Below are positions 55,351 through 64,000 of a stretch of DNA of 64,000 nucleotides, piece by piece. The position numbers and the translations under genes were made by a program. The stretch is from assembly GCA_964460665.1 (NCBI GenBank), contig CAYWSL010000007.1, forward strand, positions 1-64,000. Reading direction: 5' to 3'. This stretch comes from K23-9 sp964460665 (GTDB lineage: Bacteria > Planctomycetota > Planctomycetia > Pirellulales > Pirellulaceae). Position 1 is the stretch's first letter. Every line of letters starts with the position of its first letter. The notes under the pieces are model-generated. The model had not been told where the DNA came from. It worked only from the letters and a program-made list of their open reading frames with translations, and did no database searches.

Positions 55351-55635
55351 CTAGTTACTGCGGCCGTAGCCCAGTTGCGTTAGCACGGACAACATCTCGT
55401 CGCACGTGATGTAGCGACGGTGGTGCTGTAATTTGTATTGATCGATCGCCAATGCCAATTCACGTCCGGCTTCGGAGAGCCCAGAATGCGAACTACCAAA
55501 TTGACGTCGCTCGCTTGGCGTCCCCGAAATGGGAGCCGATCGCCGATCGACGAATTGATCGCTGGCGCCACCTGGGCCGACAACAAAGTCAGATGAAGGA
55601 GTGGCGCCGGGTGTCGTTGGTAGATTGGTGGACAT
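55351..55635 (-). CDS. Small uncharacterised protein
   Basis: This 94-residue protein (ATG at 55635; a start 6 codons upstream is possible) has a Thr/Pro/Ser/Gly-rich N-terminal half and a short helical C-terminus (ELALAIDQYKLQHHRRYITCDEMLSVLTQLGY). The RRYITCDEMLSVL end recurs as a remnant nearby. I recognise no family. It faces away from the tag gene. Confidence 0.55.
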   Translation of the reverse strand: MSTNLPTTPGATPSSDFVVGPGGASDQFVDRRSAPISGTPSERRQFGSSHSGLSEAGRELALAIDQYKLQHHRRYITCDEMLSVLTQLGYGRSN

Positions 55636-55861
55636 GTTGGAATCTTTCAGCAATGTCTGATCCTGTGGAACCTAACAAGCCTGTCTGTATAGAAATTCCG
55701 TACAGAGGCTCAGACAACTCTACGTTACGAATCAGCCCCTTGAAGCCAAGAATCCTGTCGATGATGGGCGAATCCGAGTGGTGACGGGCAGTCGTTTTCA
55801 GGAATGATTGATACATTCGTCATAACCCGATTGCAGTCGTCGACACGCGGTACCAACACTC

Positions 55862-56491
55862 ATGCCAAACAGCTCTTCCAACACGATCAAATCAGATGAC
55901 GGCGCAACACGTTGTTGGTGGCCCGGAACTGATCCCCTTTACTGTGAGTACCACGATCACGAGTGGGGGATGCCCGTCGACGACGACAATCGATTGTTTG
56001 AAAAAATGTGCTTGGAAGGGTTTCAATCGGGGCTGAGCTGGATCACGGTTTTGAAGAAACGTGACGCGTTCCGACGCAACTTCAAGGACTTTGATTTTCG
56101 CAAAGTCGCGAAGTTCCGCGAATCACACGTGGAAAAGATGCTGCAAGACGCTGGCATCATTCGGCATCGTGGAAAGATTGAATCGACGATCAATAACGCC
56201 AAACAAGCCATCCGAGTGGTCGACGAATTCGGATCATTGGCCGCGTTTTTTTGGCAGTTCGAGCCGAAGCGATCTCCCGTGATTCGCAGTCGTAAACAGG
56301 TCGCCGCGACGACAGAGGAATCAACGGCGCTGAGTAAGGAATTGAAACGACGCGGTTGGAAGTTTGTTGGACCCACGACCTGCTATGCATTGATGCAGGC
56401 GATGGGGATGGTCAACGATCACATCCGAACCTGCGACGCATGGCAACGCGTACAGCAGGCGCGTGATGCGTTCCAGCGCCCTGAGCTCTAA
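55862..56491 (+). CDS. tag: DNA-3-methyladenine glycosylase I
   Basis: This 209-residue enzyme removes 3-methyladenine from alkylated DNA. The family start is CWWPGTDPLYCEYHDHEWG, with the zinc-binding Cys and His. FEKMCLEGFQSGLSWITVLKKR follows, then FREFV-like helices and the C-terminal GWKFVGPTTCYALMQAMGMVNDH with the second zinc His and Cys. Length and motifs are normal. It is convergent with the sulfatase gene that follows. Confidence 0.95.
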   Translation: MPNSSSNTIKSDDGATRCWWPGTDPLYCEYHDHEWGMPVDDDNRLFEKMCLEGFQSGLSWITVLKKRDAFRRNFKDFDFRKVAKFRESHVEKMLQDAGIIRHRGKIESTINNAKQAIRVVDEFGSLAAFFWQFEPKRSPVIRSRKQVAATTEESTALSKELKRRGWKFVGPTTCYALMQAMGMVNDHIRTCDAWQRVQQARDAFQRPEL

Positions 56492-56549
56492 TACGACTAA
56501 GTCCAGATTGTATTTGGCAGCCAGTTGGGCTGTTTGCTGAAGTCGCTGG

Positions 56550-58205
56550 CTACTTGGCTACTTCAACCGGCTTGCCTTTGGGCTGCTTATTCTTCCAGCC
56601 AGGCTTCTTTCGTGGTGGTGGGATATCGGTGTACGGAGAAGTTTCAAAGATCACGTTATCAGAAACTCGCGGGTCTCCAGTCTGCTTCAGTTCAGTCATC
56701 AATCGTTCGTGCATTTGTTTGCGAACCGTTGCCATCGTTGGATCTTCTGCCAAGTTGTGGATGCAGTGTACGTCGGTGTGCATGTCGTACAGTTCGTACA
56801 TGGGCGGACGTCCCACCGCGTACTCGAATGATTTGGGATCGTCGTCGCGTCGTGTCACGATCCACGCCTTGGTCGGGCTGGCGTCCAAGTCTCCAAAGGC
56901 AGCAAACGTGTTTTCGCGAAGCTGTTCGTAGCTTGGGATCGGTCCATCAGGCCCACCATATCCGGGGCCAATTCCCATCGGCCATCGTTCGGGCTCAAAG
57001 TTAATGATGTATAGATACTTGTCCGTGCGAACCGCTCTTTGTGGGTATGGTTTGTTGCCCGTGCGTGCTTTCGCCACGTGTCGTTCGCGACCGGTAAAGA
57101 CCGCATCGCGGGCTGGGTCGACTTGACCATCCGCTTCGCTCTTCAAAACGCTGACCAATGACCGTGCCGTCATCGTCTTGGGCGGTTGTACTCCGGCGGC
57201 TTCAAGGAAGGTTGGCGCCAAGTCCGGTAGGCTAACGAAATCGTCGACCACACGCCCTGCCTTTTTAACGCCGCCGGGCCAGCGAATCGCCAGCGGAACC
57301 TTTGTGCCGAAGTCGTACAGGTTGCATTTCCCGCGTGTTACGCCAGGCACGCCGTGATCGCCGCTGACGACAAGAATCGTATTGTCGTAAACGCCGGCCC
57401 GCTTCAGTTCTTCGATCAGAATGCCCAAGCCAGCGTCGAACGCCGCTGCTTCTCCCAGGTAGTCAGCGAAGTCTTCGCGTACGACCGGCACGTCGGGTAA
57501 GAATGCAGGCAACTTGCCCTTCAACATATCAGGGTCGATGCCCCACAGTTTTTTGCCACTACCGGCAATCCATTTACGGTGCACGTTGGTGGGGCCGAAC
57601 CAATATAGAAACGGCTGGTCCCCATCAACCACTGAATCGTTGTCGGCATCCAAGAACGAACGGAAATTGTTGCGGACTTCGTTCATCAAGTCCTGCTTGC
57701 CCTTTTCGATATCGTCTTTTTTAGAAACGTACTGCGAGAATCCATTGAACTTCGTTCCCGCTTTGTTGACAGCGGTACGAGCACCGCCGTGGGGTGCGTT
57801 GGCTGGTGTGCCCGGCGACCAAACTTTGTAGGTGTGGCCGATCCGGTAACCATTTTCCTCTAGCAACAGCGGGTAAGTTGGAATCGTATCGTCCCAAATG
57901 GCGCCTTGCAGTATCGAAGCGCGGCGACATCGCCAGAAGTGCTGACCTGAAAGCAATGAACTGCGGCAAGGCGTGCAAGATGGCGCGCTGACGAATGCTC
58001 GCGTGAACAGAACACCTTCTTCGGCGACCTTGTCGAAATTCGGTGTTTTCGCTGCGTCACTGATTCCACCGGGTTTTAGCTTGGCGTAGGCGCTTGCGTA
58101 CTGTCCCCAGTCGTCTGCAAAGGCCATGACGATGTTGGGGCGATCGGCGAAAGAGACCGAAATGGTGACCAAGGTCGCCAGGGAAGCAAAAACAATCCGA
58201 AGCAT
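56550..58205 (-). CDS. Sulfatase (formylglycine type)
   Basis: The 551-residue protein has a signal peptide (about 1-20) and the sulfatase core: NIVMAFADDWGQ (metal-binding Asp pair near 31-32) and the signature C-T-P-C-R with Cys77 to be converted to formylglycine. Later VSGDHGVPGVTRGKCNLYDFG and the C-terminal domain look complete. It should hydrolyse sulfate esters in secreted or periplasmic form. It belongs to the heparan-N-sulfatase-like group judging by the CTPCR loop and length, though the substrate is not known. It is unrelated in detail to the first sulfatase in the window. Confidence 0.92.
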   Translation of the reverse strand: MLRIVFASLATLVTISVSFADRPNIVMAFADDWGQYASAYAKLKPGGISDAAKTPNFDKVAEEGVLFTRAFVSAPSCTPCRSSLLSGQHFWRCRRASILQGAIWDDTIPTYPLLLEENGYRIGHTYKVWSPGTPANAPHGGARTAVNKAGTKFNGFSQYVSKKDDIEKGKQDLMNEVRNNFRSFLDADNDSVVDGDQPFLYWFGPTNVHRKWIAGSGKKLWGIDPDMLKGKLPAFLPDVPVVREDFADYLGEAAAFDAGLGILIEELKRAGVYDNTILVVSGDHGVPGVTRGKCNLYDFGTKVPLAIRWPGGVKKAGRVVDDFVSLPDLAPTFLEAAGVQPPKTMTARSLVSVLKSEADGQVDPARDAVFTGRERHVAKARTGNKPYPQRAVRTDKYLYIINFEPERWPMGIGPGYGGPDGPIPSYEQLRENTFAAFGDLDASPTKAWIVTRRDDDPKSFEYAVGRPPMYELYDMHTDVHCIHNLAEDPTMATVRKQMHERLMTELKQTGDPRVSDNVIFETSPYTDIPPPRKKPGWKNKQPKGKPVEVAK

Positions 58206-58313
58206 CAGGTCTTACCCGTGTACGTGGAGTGATTGAATGGGGATGATTCGCTATCTTAACGATCTACCAGACGAGTGAAAAACATATCGCCTTGATTTAT
58301 TGCGAAAGCCTAC

Positions 58314-59003
58314 ATGACTGACGAAAGTAACCCAACAGACGACAGCGACGACAAGCCGAAGGCTGTGCCAATTTCGGAAAACGCACGTCGTGTGCTGGGC
58401 GTCCTGGTCGAAAAGGCTAAGACCACGCCGGACAACTATCCGCTTACCTTGGCATCGTTGATCAGCGGCTGCAACCAAAAATCGAATCGAGATCCGAAAA
58501 TGGATTTGGACGACGACGACGCGCTGTTGGCGCTGGATGAACTGCGAGGCTTGGGGGCGAGCCGCGAAGTTCAAGGTAGCGGCCGAGCGACCAAGTACCG
58601 ACATAACGCGTACGAGTGGTTGGACGTGGAAAGTCCTGGCGCGGCCGTGATGACGGAGTTGTTGTTGCGTGGGCCACAAACACTCGGCGAAATTCGCACG
58701 CGAGCATCGCGGATGTACGCTTTGAAAGACTTGGGTGCGGCGCGCGAAGTGATTGACATGCTGACGGCGAAAGGGTTGGTCGAAGCGGTGACGCCGAAAG
58801 GACGCGGGCAAGTGTTTGCGCACAACTTGTATCCACCCAACGAAAAGCAATACTTGGCCGCCAAGGTCGCCAAGAACACCACGGTCAGCACAGCGGCGCC
58901 GAAAGAAAATCAAACCAAAGTCGACCAGCTAATCGCCCGTTTGGAATCGGTAAGTGAGCGTATCGATCAGTTAGAAAATCGAATCAAAGAACTGGAAAGC
59001 TAG
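58314..59003 (+). CDS. YceH (DUF480) family protein
   Basis: This 229-residue protein is a two-winged-helix DUF480 member. RRVLGVLVEKAKTTPDNYPLTLASLISGCNQKSNRDP is the family signature, and VMTELLLRGPQTLGEIRTRASRM begins the second winged helix. A C-terminal coiled coil (ARLESVSERIDQLENRIKELE) is longer than in E. coli YceH. Function in the cell is unknown. It is divergent from the sulfatase and convergent with the kinase/pyrophosphorylase fusion. Confidence 0.9.
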   Translation: MTDESNPTDDSDDKPKAVPISENARRVLGVLVEKAKTTPDNYPLTLASLISGCNQKSNRDPKMDLDDDDALLALDELRGLGASREVQGSGRATKYRHNAYEWLDVESPGAAVMTELLLRGPQTLGEIRTRASRMYALKDLGAAREVIDMLTAKGLVEAVTPKGRGQVFAHNLYPPNEKQYLAAKVAKNTTVSTAAPKENQTKVDQLIARLESVSERIDQLENRIKELES

Positions 59004-59011
59004 CGGTTCGC

Positions 59012-59055
59012 CGTAGCGGAGCGCTTGGCCACAATAAAACAACAAGCCCGCTACG
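59012..59055. terminator. Putative bidirectional terminator
   Basis: CGTAGCGG (59012-59019) pairs with CCGCTACG (59048-59055), enclosing a second stem GCTTG/CAAGC. It lies between two convergent genes and is followed by a T-run on the plus strand (TACCTTTTTAC at about 59067-59077). Confidence 0.55.
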
Positions 59056-59072
59056 CTAAAATTCGTACCTTT

Positions 59073-62000
59073 TTACGACCAGTCACACAGCGTGTCGATG
59101 TAGGCTGCGGAGCCGTCGCGTTTCCATGGATCCAGTTGTGCTTGGGCCTTTAGTTGCTGGCCGCGTTGCATCTGGGTCACGAAGAAGTTGCAATTCACTT
59201 CCGGTAACGCTGTCATGTCGCCCCACAGTTTTTCAAACTGTGCGACCGGGAACACGTCTTCTTGGGCGTGCCCCCAACGTTTTTTGACGTCTTTCAGAGT
59301 GATGTACGTTGGCATTCGATTTGCCATCTGGCGTACGCACTTGTCGACCTTTTGAGTGTCGCCCAAGTCTTCACGCGTTAAACCGAAGGCATCCAGAAGT
59401 CCATCGATCTGAATCCAAGTCGTCATGGAGTTGTAATACGTCAGACCAAACTCAGCTTCCTCGTCTGGCATCGCCAAGCCTTCGACCAAGCGTGGCCGTC
59501 CGTTAACCGACGCCAATCCGCCACCGCGGTCATCCAGTTGCCGTCCGATCACTTCAAACGACAGCGTCGATCCGCCGTCGATGTGTCGGCCAAACAAACC
59601 AGGGTCAACGTTCGCTCCAAGCGTGTCGATGTTGTGCAGCATCAGGTAGTCCAGCGAACTCTGCTCGCTCAGCATCTGCTTCAGCACTCCGTTGCGCAGC
59701 ATGTTGGGGATCTCGTACCAGTGGCCAACCGGATGCATGCACTGGCTTGCGACGTTGTCGACGTAGTCGTTGCCTTCGCCGGCACCGCGTGCCCAACCGA
59801 TCAACGCTCCGCGTAGGCTCTCGCGGACCTTTTGTTGTTGTTCGTCCAGCACTTGCTGAGCAGTTTCTTCCCATAGAAAACGCAGGTCGCGAACCATCGG
59901 GATCATACGCAGGCCGACGCTGCGACCGGTCGATACGTGCAGCTTTCCGTCAAATCCGTAGTTGTTGTGCAGATTCAACTGCTCGCGAATCGGGCCGTCG
60001 GTCAAGTAGCTTGTCGTGAAAACATGCGGGATCGATCCGCCGTGCCTTTTTGTGATCGCTCGGTTCTTTGCCAAGTGAACTTCCATGAAGCTACGGTGGC
60101 GACCGGCAAATTTGTTGAACGGGTGCAGGGCCTTGCAGACACCAGCGCCTTGCGTCCAGCGACTTCCGACGCCGGCAGCCAAGGTCACGACCGCGATCTT
60201 TCCGTCTTGGATGGCTTGTTTGCCAAGATCAACGTACTTGGCATCGATCCCGTCGCGGACGTCGATCACGTCCGACGGTTTGACGTCGCGGATCGTGGTG
60301 TTGGCCGACAAGCGGTTTTGTGACAAGCCAATACGGCCGTTGCGCAGGTCAGCGCGAACTTGTTCGTGTTGTTCGCGATCGAAACCACTGCTTTGCAAGG
60401 TCTGTTGAAGTGATTTGGCTTGCGAGTCTTCATTGCCAGCGCTGGGCAAAACGCTGTCTAGCAGCAAAGCGGCTGTCGCCTTGCCTTCTTCCATGTCGCG
60501 GCAGCGCTCGCCGATGCGTTGAAGTTCGTTGCGTGTCGTGGCCGAAAGGTCGCGGATCTGCGTTCGCAATAAGTCCGGAAGGACCAATGCATAGTACTTG
60601 TCTGGCATCGACGCTGAATCGCCTGTCAGCAATTCCGCGCTGGTTCCATTGTCGTTGATTTTGAAATCGTAGACGACCGGATCCATGGCAAACGGCAACG
60701 ATGTCTGCATTTCTCGTTTGACTTGCACCATCGTTTTCCCCAGCCACTCTTGGGCTTCGGATTTGATGGCGGGGTCGAAGATGAATCCCATTCCGCCGCC
60801 GGCCATTCCGCCTAGCATCCAGAAACCCCAGAATTTGTCTGCGTACTGGTCGCGGCATTTTTCGATCAGCACATCGGTGAACCGATTGGTGGCCCAGGGA
60901 ATGATCGTCTGCAGGGGTCCTTCGAAGTTCCGAGTGGTGACTTCGCCGATCCGTTTGACGTCGCCATCCTTAATCGCAGCAACCACGTCATCCAGAATCT
61001 GCATCGCCTCGGCGCGGCCTTCCCATTCACGTTGGCTGCGCAGTAAGTAGTGTTCGGTGACCATTTCCAAAATCGGTCCGACGTTTTGCGCCATCCCGCC
61101 GTGGACTAGGACCAAACTGTCTTGGATCTTTTGCCGAGTTTCGTTTGACGCTTGTTCTTCGCCAAAGACGTGGTGGACGGGCATTAGTCGACCGCGGCTG
61201 ATCCCGAATTCCGGATCGCCTTCTTCGGCAGTGGTTCCGCAGATCAGCTTGATGCCGGGCCAGACGCCGCCGCTGTCTTGCCAACCGCCGCCACTGCCGC
61301 CCAGCCATTCGCCCAGGATCGCACGAGCGGCTACCAAACGTCGGTCGTTTTCGGTTAGCGGACCTGTCAACGCTTCGACTTGTCCAGTTGCACGCATCAG
61401 AATCGAAATCAACGATCCCAATAGATTGGTCGATACCGCCAGACGCGAGCCTTTGGGAATGTCGTTGATTTTGCTGACCAATTCCAAGCCCTTGCCGGGA
61501 CCCACCAGTCGTTCCAGCAATTCACCGATGGACTGCCGGCAGCCTTCTAACCCTGGCGGGACGACACCGGCGGCGATCACGGCGGCTTTTAGTAGACCCA
61601 AGTAATCGCGGGCGAAGTCGAACATGTCGGCGATGGATTCGATTTCTGTGGTCGCGCCCAAATCAACACTGCCAAGTCGAAGCACAGGTTCGTCGATCAC
61701 GCGAAGGTACGTTTCGATCGGCGGCCGAGTCTCGGTGTCGCGTCCGCGCACACCCAGGTCCACCGACACATTCAAGACACGTGCGCCTTCGGGAAAGTCC
61801 ATACCCAGAAAGAAGATGTCGCTCCATGCGCTATGCGAAAAGTCCATTCGCACGGCGGTGGTTTCGCGCAACATCGGCATCGTGCCCGCCTCCAAGTCGG
61901 GCGTCAGTAGTTCCTTGCGAATCCGCAGTGGGTGGTCATCCGGATGTCCGAGTCGAAACATCCATTGGTTTCCACGGACCGTGCGAACGCTACGGCGAAC

Positions 62001-62393
62001 TTGGTCAGCCAGGGTTTGGAACCCCAGTTCGTGATAGGCGTGCGCCAGCGCACTGGCCAACCCGAAAGTCGGTCCAGATGTGTTTTGTGCGGTGCGGAAT
62101 CTGTCGATCGCTTCGATGAATCGCCGCGAGAGCAAATGTTCGTAGCCGTCAAACGGAATCAAGCCGGTGTTGCCTGGCTTTAGTCGCGAAGGCAAGTGGT
62201 ACCGATAAATGGCGGCCAAGAAGAACAACGCGCGCACGCGAAAGTACAAGTTGCTTTCGTTACGACGGAATTCGTCGATCGCTTCGATGTGTAGGAGAAG
62301 TTCTTCAAGCGACGCATCGCGACACACGGACTCGAGCGATTGATCACGAATCTGATCTTCGTCCGATGTGATGATTTCAATCAGACGATTCAT
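59073..62393 (-). CDS. Fucokinase-like kinase fused to UDP-sugar pyrophosphorylase
   Basis: The 1106-residue protein has an N-terminal helical region (about 1-170). A GHMP kinase part (about 180-560) shows fucokinase features: LAVSTNLLGSL (318-328), GGSGGGWQDSGGVWPG (365-380) and a C-terminal GHMP segment GGMAGGGMGF (528-537). A UDPGP-type nucleotidyltransferase (about 730-1100) follows, with the nucleotide loop LAAGVGSRW (738-746) and EQSSLDYLMLHNIDTLGANVDP. It should phosphorylate a free sugar and then charge it as an NDP-sugar, a salvage route like the bifunctional Fkp fucose enzyme but with a UDPGP in place of a GDP-fucose pyrophosphorylase. Its start overlaps the GalU-like gene by 4 bases, so they are coupled. 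Confidence 0.82.
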   Translation of the reverse strand: MNRLIEIITSDEDQIRDQSLESVCRDASLEELLLHIEAIDEFRRNESNLYFRVRALFFLAAIYRYHLPSRLKPGNTGLIPFDGYEHLLSRRFIEAIDRFRTAQNTSGPTFGLASALAHAYHELGFQTLADQVRRSVRTVRGNQWMFRLGHPDDHPLRIRKELLTPDLEAGTMPMLRETTAVRMDFSHSAWSDIFFLGMDFPEGARVLNVSVDLGVRGRDTETRPPIETYLRVIDEPVLRLGSVDLGATTEIESIADMFDFARDYLGLLKAAVIAAGVVPPGLEGCRQSIGELLERLVGPGKGLELVSKINDIPKGSRLAVSTNLLGSLISILMRATGQVEALTGPLTENDRRLVAARAILGEWLGGSGGGWQDSGGVWPGIKLICGTTAEEGDPEFGISRGRLMPVHHVFGEEQASNETRQKIQDSLVLVHGGMAQNVGPILEMVTEHYLLRSQREWEGRAEAMQILDDVVAAIKDGDVKRIGEVTTRNFEGPLQTIIPWATNRFTDVLIEKCRDQYADKFWGFWMLGGMAGGGMGFIFDPAIKSEAQEWLGKTMVQVKREMQTSLPFAMDPVVYDFKINDNGTSAELLTGDSASMPDKYYALVLPDLLRTQIRDLSATTRNELQRIGERCRDMEEGKATAALLLDSVLPSAGNEDSQAKSLQQTLQSSGFDREQHEQVRADLRNGRIGLSQNRLSANTTIRDVKPSDVIDVRDGIDAKYVDLGKQAIQDGKIAVVTLAAGVGSRWTQGAGVCKALHPFNKFAGRHRSFMEVHLAKNRAITKRHGGSIPHVFTTSYLTDGPIREQLNLHNNYGFDGKLHVSTGRSVGLRMIPMVRDLRFLWEETAQQVLDEQQQKVRESLRGALIGWARGAGEGNDYVDNVASQCMHPVGHWYEIPNMLRNGVLKQMLSEQSSLDYLMLHNIDTLGANVDPGLFGRHIDGGSTLSFEVIGRQLDDRGGGLASVNGRPRLVEGLAMPDEEAEFGLTYYNSMTTWIQIDGLLDAFGLTREDLGDTQKVDKCVRQMANRMPTYITLKDVKKRWGHAQEDVFPVAQFEKLWGDMTALPEVNCNFFVTQMQRGQQLKAQAQLDPWKRDGSAAYIDTLCDWS

Positions 62394-63244
62394 TGATCTT
62401 TTGCAACCTCGCCGCGAGTGGCCAGCAAGTCGACCATTTCGGTCAGAATCAAATCGCGGTGGCGACCGGATAGCCCGATGGCAAGCTGAGCGATCAGCAG
62501 ACCGTATTGCACACCTAGGTTGTATCGCGTTCCCTGAACTTCGTACGCCATGTATTTTTGACGCGAACGTAGCAAAGACAAAGCGTCCGAAAGCGTGGGT
62601 TTGGTTTCGGGGTTTCCAAGCAATTGTTCGATCGAGGACATGATTTCGCTGGTCAGAACGTGCATGCCAAAGAAACCTAGGTAGTACCCGGCTCGCATTC
62701 CTGGCGTGACCAATTCTTGTTCGGCTAGCGTAGGTGTGGGTTTTTCGATCACACGTTCGACTTCGTACAAGCGGTCGTAGCGAGGCACGTGGGTGCCGTT
62801 GACGATGCCAAAGTACGGAAGCTTGTTTTCACGCGTCGCTTGGACAGCCGATACAGAGCATTCGAATTCGTTGGCAACGCTGATCAACTGCTTCGCACAC
62901 GGGATGTCCGTTTTGCTGAGATAAAGGTGATCGCCGACTAGGTGCAGAAAGGCGTCGTTGCCAACAAAGTCTTTGGCCCGCTGGATCGCGTCGGCGTAGC
63001 CAAACGGTTCGGGTTGTTCGACGAAATGCAGACTACCCAAGTGGCTGCCGGCGGCCTGTTCGTAGGCGTGTTGATCACCGGGTTGAATGATGACGCAAAT
63101 TTCTTCCACGCCAGCGGAAATCGTCTCGTCAACGATTAGCTGAAGGGCAGTTTTGTCTTCGCCCTGTTGGCAAACCAGTTGTTGAAGGGGAAGCCGGTTT
63201 TGCTTTGGAGCGGCTGCCGTGATAACGGCCTTACGGACCTGCAT
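62390..63244 (-). CDS. GalU-like nucleotidyltransferase lacking the signature loop
   Basis: The 284-residue protein resembles bacterial UDP-glucose pyrophosphorylase along its length. It opens KAVITAAAPKQNRLPLQQLV, and has FVEQPEPFGYADAIQRAKDFVG and LHLVGDHLY, then VERVIEKPTPTLAEQELVTPG. The family's GxGTR nucleotide loop and PKEMLP are replaced by APKQNRLPLQQ, so catalysis by the usual mechanism is doubtful. It is the first gene of a coupled pair with the kinase/pyrophosphorylase fusion and may be a regulatory partner. The GDHLY Asp is retained, so residual activity cannot be excluded. Confidence 0.78.
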   Translation of the reverse strand: MQVRKAVITAAAPKQNRLPLQQLVCQQGEDKTALQLIVDETISAGVEEICVIIQPGDQHAYEQAAGSHLGSLHFVEQPEPFGYADAIQRAKDFVGNDAFLHLVGDHLYLSKTDIPCAKQLISVANEFECSVSAVQATRENKLPYFGIVNGTHVPRYDRLYEVERVIEKPTPTLAEQELVTPGMRAGYYLGFFGMHVLTSEIMSSIEQLLGNPETKPTLSDALSLLRSRQKYMAYEVQGTRYNLGVQYGLLIAQLAIGLSGRHRDLILTEMVDLLATRGEVAKDQ

Positions 63245-63449
63245 GACGGTCGTGACTCAAATCTGAAGGAGGGTAACTGAAAAGGGACAGCATAGTTGGC
63301 AATGGAAACATGGTTGTTTCCCAGCGAGTCAGTACTCGCATTTCTGCCTCCACCACGCCGCGTGAATTGGATTATCCCAAACATTCGGCAAAACCCGAAC
63401 ACTGATTCTGCCCGTGTCTTTTGTGCGGCGCAGGAGAGGACGACGGGGG

Positions 63450-63655
63450 CTGGGTAAGCCAGGATGAGACTGGGTAAAGCCAGGATGAGACTGGGTAAAN
63501 NNNNNNNNNNNNNNNNNNNNNNNNNNNNNNNNNNNNNNNNNNNNNNNNNNNNNNNNNNNNNNNNNNNNNNNNNNNNNNNNNNNNNNNNNNNNNNNNNNNG
63601 GGGGCTGGGTAAGCCAGGATGAGACTGGGTAAAGCCAGGATGAGACTGGGTAAAA
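63450..63655. repeat. 21-bp tandem repeat interrupted by a 100-N assembly gap
   Basis: The unit AGCCAGGATGAGACTGGGTAA (21 bases) is repeated contiguously on both sides of the N run (63500-63599), with about two copies visible on each side, and the last copy after the gap is degenerate. No gene is seen in the rest of the 446-base interval between the GalU-like gene and the RCK fragment. Confidence 0.88.
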
Positions 63656-63690
63656 CCAGAATGAGAATCGTGCGATGCAAAGGTAGCCTA

Positions 63691-64000
63691 TTAACCGGGG
63701 CTTTCTTCTGACTCTTGCTGCTGTTGTTCGTTGTGTTGCGAGCGGGCAGAAAGGTGGGCTGCGTCGCCTGTGCGGCCGGCGCGGCGTTCGTCCAGTTCGC
63801 GAATCCGGTCGATCGGGCCGTACAGTACGACCGAATCGTACGCGCGGACTTCCGTGCTGGCGTGCGGCGCGCCCACGTATTCACCTTCACGCCGCTTGAT
63901 GCCCAGCACCAACACGCCTTCTTCAGGAAGCCGCAAGTCGATCAGTGTCTTGCTGGCCAACCAGTCATTGGGGCCGACGTTTAGTTCCGTGACGGCGTAA
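63691..64000 (-). CDS. C-terminal end of an RCK/TrkA-C domain protein (partial)
   Basis: The frame enters from the right edge and ends at a TAA at 63691. The visible part is a TrkA-C (RCK_C) domain: ELNVGPNDWLASKTLIDLRL, then GVLVLGIKRREGEYVGAP and ELRAYDSVVLYGP-like sequence (here STEVRAYDSVVLYG), followed by a polar Gln/Glu-rich tail. RCK_C domains gate K+ channels and transporters. The missing N-terminus would show whether this is a channel or another regulated transporter. Confidence 0.75.
   Translation of the reverse strand, partial: YAVTELNVGPNDWLASKTLIDLRLPEEGVLVLGIKRREGEYVGAPHASTEVRAYDSVVLYGPIDRIRELDERRAGRTGDAAHLSARSQHNEQQQQESEESPG

Overview
The window looks like a piece of a planctomycete chromosome, most probably family Pirellulaceae (Rhodopirellula/Rubripirellula-like). 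The support is the protein repertoire: a DUF1559 prepilin-like protein, PEP-CTERM sorting, two formylglycine sulfatases, several ExbB/ExbD-type operons with very long partner proteins, a ResB-CcsA fusion, CHAT and TPR proteins, and loosely packed genes with short intergenic tandem repeats. kdsB and a TolC-type efflux operon indicate a Gram-negative (diderm) envelope. No tRNA, rRNA, CRISPR array, transposase or prophage was seen. Three 100-base N runs (16998-17097, 39963-40062, 63500-63599) mark scaffold joins, and each lies inside a different tandem repeat.

Layout. 1-3906: the end of an unidentified protein, then a polysaccharide locus (glycosyltransferase, polysaccharide deacetylase, glycosyltransferase). 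3955-9076: a membrane endonuclease/exonuclease/phosphatase protein divergent from an exported TPR-CHAT protein, then a sulfatase. 9462-14232: a translationally coupled three-gene MotA/TolQ/ExbB-like operon whose two partner proteins share a repeated domain. 14458-22241: a small exported protein, a membrane-tethered HTH protein with a very acidic linker, a lipoprotein and a system II cytochrome c synthase fusion. 22412-30806: a TauE-type transporter and a four-gene operon (TPR protein, ExbB, ExbD, and a TonB-like anchor carrying a squalene-cyclase-like toroid domain).

31358-35250: sugar-nucleotide epimerase, DUF1844 protein, CTP synthase and KdsB (CTP and CMP-Kdo supply). 35588-39894: a promoter, cobalamin riboswitch and terminator ahead of a DUF1559 prepilin-like gene and a DUF4465 PEP-CTERM gene, followed by a Tat-exported GMC oxidoreductase. 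I regard this as the most interesting locus in the window, a candidate B12-responsive surface system. 40193-44978: two Flp pilins, an ABC-2-type permease and two DUF21/CBS membrane proteins. 45046-54917: a MacAB-TolC-like efflux operon with one ATPase, one permease, three paralogous HlyD adaptors and an oversized TolC-family protein. 55095-59055: small proteins, 3-methyladenine glycosylase I, a second sulfatase and a YceH-family protein. 59073-64000: an operon of a GalU-like protein lacking its signature motif and a fucokinase-like/UDP-sugar pyrophosphorylase fusion, then the end of an RCK/TrkA-C protein.

All functions are read from motifs and family knowledge. No database search was run.
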